The notes under the pieces: model-generated
Seen by the model: only the letters and a program-made list of their open reading frames with translations
Told to the model about the DNA's origin: nothing
The model's database searches: none
NCBI RefSeq assembly: GCF_025195125.1
Contig: NZ_JAMGSL010000005.1
Span: forward strand, 248,001 to 312,000
From: Streptomyces sp. Je 1-79
GTDB lineage: Bacteria > Actinomycetota > Actinomycetes > Streptomycetales > Streptomycetaceae
Direction: 5' to 3'
DNA length: 64,000 nt
Shown here: in pieces, positions 25,817-32,342 of the stretch
Numbering within the stretch: position 1 is the first letter of the stretch
How the letters are laid out: each line of letters opens with the position of its first letter
Program-made: the position numbers and the translations under genes

Positions 25817-28800
25817 GTGAAGATCGTCCTGCTCGGTCCGGTCGGGGCAACGGCCGACGACGCGTCGCCGGTCGACATCGGAGGCGTCCGCCTCCGCATG
25901 CTGCTGGCCAGACTCGCGCTGGAGGGCGGCCGGCCGGTCTCCGTGGACGCGCTCGTCGACGGAGTGTGGGGCGCCGACGCCCCGGCCGAGGCGGGCAACG
26001 CCCTGCAGGCGCTGGTCTCCCGGCTGCGCAAGGCCCTGCGGGGCGTCGCCACGCTGGAGTCCGTGGCCGGCGGATACCGCCTGTCGGTACGGGACGAGGA
26101 CGTGGACGCCCACCGCTTCGAGGAGTCGGCGGCGCGGGGGAGGCGCGAACTGGCGGCCGGGCACCTCGACGAAGCGGCCTCGCGGCTCGGTGCGGCGCTC
26201 GCCCTCTGGCGGGGCCCGGCGCTCGTGGACGTCCTGGACGCCCCCTTCGCCCGCGCCGCCGCCACCCGCCTCGACGACGTACGGGCCGCCGCGGCCGAGG
26301 ACCGCTTCGAGGCCGAACTGCGCCTCGGGCGGTACGCCGAGATACTCGCCGATCTCGAAGCGGCCGGAGCCGAACGCCCGTTGAGCGAACGCCTCGCCGG
26401 CCTGCGGATGAAGGCGCTGTCCGCGGCCGGCCGGCAGTCCGACGCGCTCGCCGTGTACGAGGAGATGCGCGGCCGACTCGGCGAGGAACTGGGCGTCGAC
26501 CCCTCGGCCGAACTCCGGGACATCCACCTGGCGTTGCTCCGAGGCGAGTTGAGCACCCCGGCGGCCCGCCCTGAGGCGGTCCCCAGCCGGCTCCCGGCCC
26601 GCCTGACGAGCTTCGTGGGCCGGGACCGCGAACTGGACCGGGTCGCCCGGCTGCTGGCCTCCTCCCGCCTCGTCACCGTCGTCGGCTTCGGCGGAGCGGG
26701 CAAGACCCGGCTCTCCCTTGAGGCCGCCACCCGGCACCGCGCCTACGGCCGGGGCCGGGTCTGGTTCGCGCCGCTGGCCGGCGTGGGCCCCGGTGACGAG
26801 CCGGCCGACGCGGTGCTCGGCGCGCTCAGCTCCAAGGACGGCCGCCTCTACGACGGCGCGCAGGGCCGGCGCGTCACGCCTCTCGACCGACTGGCCGACC
26901 TCCTCGACGGCGGCGAGGCCCTCCTCGTCCTCGACAACTGCGAACACCTCGTCGCGGCGGTCGCGGAGCTGGCCGATGAACTCCTGGCCAGGCTGCCGCA
27001 GTTGAGGATCCTCGCCACCAGCAGGGAGGCGCTCGCCATCACCGGCGAGGCACTCTGCCCCCTCGGCCCACTGGAGGTCCCCGCGGCCTCCCGCGAACTC
27101 GCCGACGCCGCCGACTCGGCCGCCGTACGCCTCTTCGTCGACCGGGCCGTCGGCGTCCGCCCCGACTTCGCGCTCGACGCCACCACGGCGGGCGCCACCG
27201 TCGAGATCTGCCGCCGCCTCGACGGCATGCCGCTCGCGCTCGAACTGGCCGCGGCCAAACTGCGCTCCATGAGCGTCGACCAGATCGCCCGCCGCCTCGA
27301 CGACCGCTTCCGCCTCCTCACCTCGGGAAGCCGCACCGCGCTGCCCCGGCAGCGCACGCTCCTCGCGCTCGTCGCATGGAGCTGGGACCTCCTCGACGAG
27401 CCCGAACGGATTCTGGCGCGACGGCTTTCGGTCTTCCCCGGCGGAGCCACGGTCGCCGCGCTGGAAGGTGTCTGCGCCGACGACACCCTGCCCGCCGACG
27501 ACGTGGTGTACGTCCTGGGCGCCCTCGTCGAGAAGTCCCTGGTGGTCTCCTCCGGCGAGGGCGAGCCCCGCTACCGGATGCTGGAGACCGTGCGCGCCTT
27601 CGCCGCCGACCGGCTCACCCGCGCCGGGGACGACGTCTCCCTGCCGTTCGCCGACCACTTCCTGGCCCTGGCCGAAGAGATCGAACCCCTGCTGCGTACG
27701 GGCGAACAGCTCCGCGCGATCGCGGTCTTCGACGCCGAGCACGACAACATGGTGGCCGCGCTGCGTTCCGTCCTCGACGCGCGCGACGCGGCGAGGGCCT
27801 CCCGGTTCGTCCGGGCGATGTTCTGGTACTGGGGGATCAGGGGCATGACCACCCAGTTCGAGACCTTCCTCGGCGAGGTCCTGGAGCTCGGCGACGCGCT
27901 GCCCGCCGAGGCGCGGGTGGCATTCGGCCTGGTACTCAGCGCGGCCGGCGTCCCCGACGCCGGGGCGCCCCCGGTGCGGGGCGACGTCGACGACGCCGAG
28001 GTGCTCGGCTTCCACCCGGCGCTGCCGCTGCTCCGCATGTCGCAGCCGGCGGGTGACGCCGGCCGGCGGGAGCGCGGGCTCCGGCAGTCCCTGAGCTCCC
28101 CGGACCCCTGGGTCCGGGCCAGCGCGTACTGGGCGCACGACTTCGTCCTCTCCGAGCAGGGAGACCTGGAGAGCGGCGCCGAGGCGCGGGCCGAGGCGCT
28201 GCGCGGCTTCGAGGAGGTCGGCGACCGCTGGGGGCTGGTGATGAGCCTGCTCCCGCTCGGCCGGGACCACTCGCTGAGGGGCGAGTACGGTCCCGCCCTC
28301 GCGGCCTTCGAGCGAGCCGTGGCGATCAGCTCCGAACTGGGCACGGAGGAGCACCTCACGTGGACCAAGTTCCGGCTCTCGCAGGAGCGGTCGCGCGCCG
28401 GGGACCACGAGGGCGCCCTGCGCGACCTCCACGCGGCCCAGCGGCAGGCCCGGGAGCGGGGCCACCGGCGGGTGGAGGCCGGCCTTCTGCCCCAGCTCGC
28501 CTACGCGCACCGGATCGCCGGTGAGTTCGCCGAGGCCGACGAGGCGCTGGACCGGATGGAGCCCCTCGTGCACCGGCTCCCGTACCCCGAGGCGACGAGC
28601 CGGGACATCGTCGCCGCCGACCGGATGGCGAACCTGATCGCCCGGGGAGCGGCCGAGGAGGCCCGCGCCCTGCTGCCCAGGGCCGTGCGTGGCTACGGCG
28701 CACGGGGCGACAGCAGCGGCCTCACCTGGGTCGCGGAACAGCTCGCGCTCCTGCTCGCCCTGGAGGGCGATCCGGAGGGCGCGGCGGCGGCGCAGGGGGT

Positions 28801-28972
28801 GACCCGGGCGATCCGCGGGGCGTTCGACCTCGGCGACCCGCAGATGCGGACGCTCACCGCCGACCTGATCACGAAGCTCGGCGAGCCCGCGTACCGCGCG
28901 GCGTACGAGCGCGGCGCGGACCTGCCGAGGCAGGAAGCACTGGCGACCCTCAAAGGCACCAAGGGGTCCTGA
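25817..28972 (+). CDS. AfsR/SARP-type regulator (BTAD + NB-ARC ATPase + TPR)
   Basis: Transcriptional regulator of 1051 residues. Residues 1-85 are an OmpR-like winged helix (VDIGGVRLRMLLARLALEGG, NALQALVSRLRKAL). Residues about 95-245 form the bacterial transcriptional activation domain. An NB-ARC/AP-ATPase domain follows, with P-loop GFGGAGKTRLS near 291-301 (Lys296), ALLVLDNCEHLV as Walker B, and LPQLRILATSREAL. The last 400 residues are TPR-like. The GTG start has GGGGGAGG eight bases upstream. Such proteins activate secondary metabolism or stress genes after nucleotide-driven assembly. The only genes close enough to be direct targets are its divergent DUF6338 pair and the nearby CHAT gene. 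Confidence 0.9.
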   Translation: MKIVLLGPVGATADDASPVDIGGVRLRMLLARLALEGGRPVSVDALVDGVWGADAPAEAGNALQALVSRLRKALRGVATLESVAGGYRLSVRDEDVDAHRFEESAARGRRELAAGHLDEAASRLGAALALWRGPALVDVLDAPFARAAATRLDDVRAAAAEDRFEAELRLGRYAEILADLEAAGAERPLSERLAGLRMKALSAAGRQSDALAVYEEMRGRLGEELGVDPSAELRDIHLALLRGELSTPAARPEAVPSRLPARLTSFVGRDRELDRVARLLASSRLVTVVGFGGAGKTRLSLEAATRHRAYGRGRVWFAPLAGVGPGDEPADAVLGALSSKDGRLYDGAQGRRVTPLDRLADLLDGGEALLVLDNCEHLVAAVAELADELLARLPQLRILATSREALAITGEALCPLGPLEVPAASRELADAADSAAVRLFVDRAVGVRPDFALDATTAGATVEICRRLDGMPLALELAAAKLRSMSVDQIARRLDDRFRLLTSGSRTALPRQRTLLALVAWSWDLLDEPERILARRLSVFPGGATVAALEGVCADDTLPADDVVYVLGALVEKSLVVSSGEGEPRYRMLETVRAFAADRLTRAGDDVSLPFADHFLALAEEIEPLLRTGEQLRAIAVFDAEHDNMVAALRSVLDARDAARASRFVRAMFWYWGIRGMTTQFETFLGEVLELGDALPAEARVAFGLVLSAAGVPDAGAPPVRGDVDDAEVLGFHPALPLLRMSQPAGDAGRRERGLRQSLSSPDPWVRASAYWAHDFVLSEQGDLESGAEARAEALRGFEEVGDRWGLVMSLLPLGRDHSLRGEYGPALAAFERAVAISSELGTEEHLTWTKFRLSQERSRAGDHEGALRDLHAAQRQARERGHRRVEAGLLPQLAYAHRIAGEFAEADEALDRMEPLVHRLPYPEATSRDIVAADRMANLIARGAAEEARALLPRAVRGYGARGDSSGLTWVAEQLALLLALEGDPEGAAAAQGVTRAIRGAFDLGDPQMRTLTADLITKLGEPAYRAAYERGADLPRQEALATLKGTKGS

Positions 28973-29091
28973 CGGGGCCGGGTCGGCTCACGTCGGGCCG
29001 CCCTCACACTGCGTAAGATCATCAATGCGTACCGAGATCGCTGCCCTTTGCTTACGGAAAGGCACGTTGTCCGACACCCAGAAGGAAATGC

Positions 29092-29595
29092 ATGATGCGC
29101 CCCATGAAATACACCGTCTCCATCGAGATCGCCCTTCCGCGGGAGAAGGTGGCCCAGCTGCTCGCCGACCCGGCACACCTGCCGAAATGGCTGCGTGGCC
29201 TGGTGCTGCACGAGCCACTGAGCGGGGAGCACGGGCAGCTCGGCACCACGTCGCGGGTCGTGATGCGGATGGGGCGGCGGGAGATGGAATGCACCGAGAC
29301 CATCACCCGCCGGGAACCGGCAGACCTGCGCGAGATCCCGAAGACGAGCGTCGTTCGCTTCGACCGCGAGATCGTCGGCGAGGGCATGTGGAGCGCCGTG
29401 CGCGACCGGCTGACCGAAGCGGGCCCGGAAACGACGCTCTGGGAGAACGAGAACGAATACCGGTTCAGCGGCCTTCTCATGAAGCTCGTGGGACTTCTGA
29501 TGCCCGGCGCCTTCCGTAAACAGTCGCACCAGCACATGCTGGACTTCAAGGCCTTTGCCGAGCAGGGAAAGGACGTCCGCGAAGCGACGGACTGA
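29092..29595 (+). CDS. SRPBCC-fold (START/polyketide-cyclase-like) protein
   Basis: 167 residues, a helix-grip ligand-binding protein: KYTVSIEIALPREKVAQLLA forms the opening strand and helix, LPKWLRGLVLHEPLSG the loop, and YRFSGLLMKLVGLLMPGAF the long C-terminal helix. No catalytic residues can be assigned. The start could be 29092, 29095 or 29104; GAAGGAA ends five bases before the first. A TAAGAT hexamer at 29014-29019 may be the -10 box. It stands alone between the regulator and a 262-base gap. Confidence 0.75.
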   Translation: MMRPMKYTVSIEIALPREKVAQLLADPAHLPKWLRGLVLHEPLSGEHGQLGTTSRVVMRMGRREMECTETITRREPADLREIPKTSVVRFDREIVGEGMWSAVRDRLTEAGPETTLWENENEYRFSGLLMKLVGLLMPGAFRKQSHQHMLDFKAFAEQGKDVREATD

Positions 29596-29857
29596 TCTGG
29601 CGTGACCGGCGTCCGACGGCGTGGCGTGTTGATCTTCCCATCGTTCGTGGACGGCCTCTGGGGCAGTACGACGTCAAGACGATCACGATGGGGGCCGTCC
29701 GGGCCCTCCGGCGCCGCCGAGCGGTCAACACCGAAGCGGAGTGCCTCCGTTGGCGTCGCGGACCGCCCCGGCACCGCCCCCGCGGAGGGGCGCCCGGGCA
29801 TCCCGGGGGCGTGAGCGTCTGTGCCCCCGCCGTCCCGGAGGGCATACTGGCTGGACG
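29596..29857. other. Gene-free stretch of 262 bases
   Basis: No convincing reading frame, hairpin or known element. Codon-like composition and a frame on the minus strand reading RTAPIVIVLTSYCPRGRPR hint at a decayed coding end, but I cannot assign it. The last 15 bases before the next gene carry a possible -10 box CATACT (29843-29848). Confidence 0.5.
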
Positions 29858-30079
29858 ATGACGAACCGATCCGCGCCCCGGCGCCACCTGTCCACCAGCC
29901 CCTTCGCGGCTCCCGTCGATCCCGTGATCAAGGAGTTCGCCGTCGGTGACCGCGTCTCCCACGATCGTCACGGCCTCGGGAAGATCATCGGCACGGAGCC
30001 GACGGGTGCGCTGCTCGTCGACTTCGGGGCCACCCAGGTCCGAGTCCTCAGCCCCTACAAGGGCATGCACAAGCTCTGA
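29858..30079 (+). CDS. Small SH3/Tudor-like protein
   Basis: 73 residues. After a basic N-terminus the segment FAVGDRVSHDRHGLGKIIG, then LLVDFGATQVRVLSP and KGMHKL, follows the pattern of CarD-, UvrD-tail- or KOW-type small beta barrels that bind RNA polymerase or nucleic acid. No ribosome site precedes the ATG, and a candidate -10 (CATACT) is only ten bases upstream, so the message may be leaderless. A strong terminator follows. Function unknown; the fold assignment is by pattern only. Confidence 0.75.
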   Translation: MTNRSAPRRHLSTSPFAAPVDPVIKEFAVGDRVSHDRHGLGKIIGTEPTGALLVDFGATQVRVLSPYKGMHKL

Positions 30080-30104
30080 CAGAGCTCCGACAGCTTCACG
30101 GAAT

Positions 30105-30135
30105 CCGCCCCGGCGCTCAGATCGCGCCGGGGCGG
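30105..30135. terminator. Terminator hairpin after the SH3-like gene
   Basis: Perfect 12-bp stem, CCGCCCCGGCGC with its complement, and a seven-base loop, followed by TTCACG. Confidence 0.9.
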
Positions 30136-30163
30136 TTCACGTGCCGGTGCCTACGATGGCCCC

Positions 30164-30523
30164 ATGTCAGAACGCGAGGGAACCTCACCTGCGAGCGTCG
30201 TGCATCAGCGCACCCCCGGCGCTCCCGAGCTCGCCGCCGCCGCCGGGGTGTTCGCGCTCCTCGCGGACCCGACCCGGCTGCATCTGGTCTGGCTGCTGTC
30301 GCGCGGGGAGTCCGACGTCACCGCGCTCGCCGAAGCCTGCGGCGCCGCTCGCCCGGCGGTCAGCCAGCACCTCGCGAAGCTGCGGCTGGGCGGGCTCGTC
30401 CAGCACCGGAAGGACGGCCGGCGGGTGGTGTACACCCTGCCGGACGGCCATCTGCGGCGCCTCGTGGTCGAGGCGATCAGCCACGCCGACCACCAGGTGA
30501 CCGGGGAGCCCTGGCACGACTGA
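30164..30523 (+). CDS. ArsR/SmtB-family regulator, likely metal sensor
   Basis: Winged-helix repressor of 119 residues. FALLADPTRLHLVWLLSRGES is the classical N-terminal part, DVTALAEACGAARPAVSQHLAKLRLGGLV the recognition helix region, and QHRKDGRRVVYTLPDGHLRRLVVEAI the wing and last helix. C-terminal His residues (EAISHADHQVTGEPWHD) could form a metal site of the alpha-5 type as in NmtR/KmtR. It precedes the MFS efflux gene on the same strand with an operator-like palindrome between them. Confidence 0.9.
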   Translation: MSEREGTSPASVVHQRTPGAPELAAAAGVFALLADPTRLHLVWLLSRGESDVTALAEACGAARPAVSQHLAKLRLGGLVQHRKDGRRVVYTLPDGHLRRLVVEAISHADHQVTGEPWHD

Positions 30524-30595
30524 GCGCGACCGGGCACGCCTCAGTACGACCGGGCGCGATCCACCGCAGAGTCGCCCCACCTCCGTTCATGCAAC

Positions 30596-30626
30596 ATGTG
30601 CGCAAGCATGCACATGACGCTACCGT
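30596..30626 (+). promoter_or_regulatory. ArsR-type operator and promoter of the MFS gene
   Basis: ATGTGC-N8-GCACAT (30596-30615) is a perfect 6-8-6 inverted repeat of the spacing typical for ArsR/SmtB dimers. TACCGT (30621-30626) lies five bases downstream as a possible -10. Location between the regulator and the transporter fits repression of the transporter. Confidence 0.65.
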
Positions 30627-30662
30627 GGTCCCGACCCCCGGAGCCGAACGAGGGCGGGCCCC

Positions 30663-32342
30663 ATGCTGTCCGTGCTGCGCCACCCCACCTACCGCCGTCT
30701 CTTCACCGCGCAGGTCGTCGCCCTCGCCGGTACCGGCCTCGCCACGGTCGCGCTGAGCCTGCTCGCGTACGACCTCGCGGGCGCCGACGCCTCCGCCGTC
30801 CTCGGGACCGCGCTCGCGATCAAGATGGTGGCCTACGTCGGAATCGCCCCCCTGATCAGCGCGTTCGCCGACCGGCTACCCCGGCGCACGCTGCTCGTCG
30901 CCATGGACCTCACCCGCGCGGCGGCCGCTCTCGCCCTGCCCTTCGTCACCGAGGTCTGGCAGGTCTACGTCCTGATCCTGCTGCTCCAGGCCGCCTCCGC
31001 CGCCTTCACCCCGGCCTTCCAGGCGACCGTTCCCGACATCCTGCCCGACGAGCGTGACTACACCCGCGCCCTCTCGCTCTCCCGCCTCGCCTACGACCTG
31101 GAGAACCTCTTCAGCCCGGCCCTGGCCGCCGCCCTGCTCACCCTCGTCCCGCCCGGCCTGCTCTTCACCGGCACCGTCGTGGGCTTCCTCGCCTCCGCCG
31201 CCCTCGTCGCGTCCGTGCTCCTGCCCACCCCCGCACCGGTGGAGCGGACCGGCGGCGCGTACGCCAAGGCCGCCTTCGGAATCCGGCTCGTCCTGGCCAC
31301 CCCACGCCTGCGCGCCCTCCTCGCGCTCGATCTCGTCGTCGCCGCAGGCGGCTCGATGGTCCTCGTCAACACCGTCGTCCTGGTCCGCGACGTCCTCGGC
31401 CGCCCCGTCGGCGACGTGACCCTCGCCCTCGCGGCGTACGGAGCGGGCTCGATGGCCGCGGCGCTGCTGCTGCCACGCGCCCTGAACCGAGCCGCCGGCC
31501 GCGCAGGCCGCGCCGACGACGGCGCACACGGCCGGACCGACGCCCGGGCCGCCGACCGTGCCCACGACCGTGCCCACGACCGCGCAGACGGCCGCGCAGG
31601 CCGCGCCGCCGACCGGGCTCACGACCACGCAGGCCCCGCCCACCCCCGCGCCGCCGACCGCGCCGCCGACCGCGCCCTGATGCTGCCCGCCGGGTTCGCC
31701 ACCGCCGGGGTCCTGGCGCTTCTCCCCGCCGGCCTCGCGGCGAGCCCCGGACCCTGGACCTGGCCCGCGCTGCTCGCCGCCTGGGTGCTCCTCGGGGCCG
31801 CGGGCTCCGCGATCCTGACGCCCGGCGGGCGGCTGCTGCGGCGCTCGGCGGGCAGCGCGGACCTGCCCGCCGCCTTCGCCGCCCGGTTCTCCCTCGCCCA
31901 CGGCTGCTGGCTGATCGCCTACCCCCTCGCGGGGTGGACGGCCGCGCGCGCCGGCCTCCCGGTCGCCGCGGGCGCGCTGGGCCTCGTCGCCCTCCTCGCG
32001 GCCGTCGCCGCCCTACGGCTCTGGCCGCGCGAGGACCCGGAAGCGCTGGAACACCGCCACCCCGAGCTGGCCACCGACCATCCGCACCTGGCCGGCGCGG
32101 GCCGGTCCCACGCGCACGACTTCCGGATCGACGCCCTTCACACGCGGTGGCCGGACCCGGTGAAGCGCAGCGTCACCAGCTCGAACGGCCGCAGGGCCAG
32201 CTCCACGCCCCCGTCCTCCCCGCGCACCGTCCCGGGCGGCACGTCGGCGAGCGGGCGCTCCAGCAGGTCGCACACCGTCACCCCGTCCCAGACGAAGCCG
32301 GTCGTGAGGCGGGCCCGTGCCCGTCCGCCCCGCGACTCGTAG
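30663..32342 (+). CDS. MFS transporter, probable metal efflux, with His-rich loop and run-on C-terminus
   Basis: Twelve-helix MFS protein partnered with the ArsR regulator. The N-terminus MLSVLRHPTYRRLFTAQVVALAG and FADRLPRRTLLVAMDLTR are typical of the NreB/enterobactin-exporter-like class. The central cytoplasmic loop (about residues 277-340) is expanded into imperfect repeats rich in His, Asp, Arg and Ala (units such as AADRAHDRAHDRADGR). Related proteins as I recall end near the position of HTRWP (about 32154 here); this frame runs on some 60 residues into the antisense of the mannosidase gene, overlapping it by 205 bases. Either a lost stop codon or a real long overlap. Confidence 0.82.
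   Translation: MLSVLRHPTYRRLFTAQVVALAGTGLATVALSLLAYDLAGADASAVLGTALAIKMVAYVGIAPLISAFADRLPRRTLLVAMDLTRAAAALALPFVTEVWQVYVLILLLQAASAAFTPAFQATVPDILPDERDYTRALSLSRLAYDLENLFSPALAAALLTLVPPGLLFTGTVVGFLASAALVASVLLPTPAPVERTGGAYAKAAFGIRLVLATPRLRALLALDLVVAAGGSMVLVNTVVLVRDVLGRPVGDVTLALAAYGAGSMAAALLLPRALNRAAGRAGRADDGAHGRTDARAADRAHDRAHDRADGRAGRAADRAHDHAGPAHPRAADRAADRALMLPAGFATAGVLALLPAGLAASPGPWTWPALLAAWVLLGAAGSAILTPGGRLLRRSAGSADLPAAFAARFSLAHGCWLIAYPLAGWTAARAGLPVAAGALGLVALLAAVAALRLWPREDPEALEHRHPELATDHPHLAGAGRSHAHDFRIDALHTRWPDPVKRSVTSSNGRRASSTPPSSPRTVPGGTSASGRSSRSHTVTPSQTKPVVRRARARPPRDS

Noticed and set aside
25709-28573. 954-codon minus-strand frame opposite the SARP-type gene
   Set aside because: No recognisable motif, and the plus strand holds P-loop and BTAD motifs.
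29642-29760. Transposase remnant
   Set aside because: No inverted repeats, target duplication or DDE motif visible; kept only as an unexplained gap.
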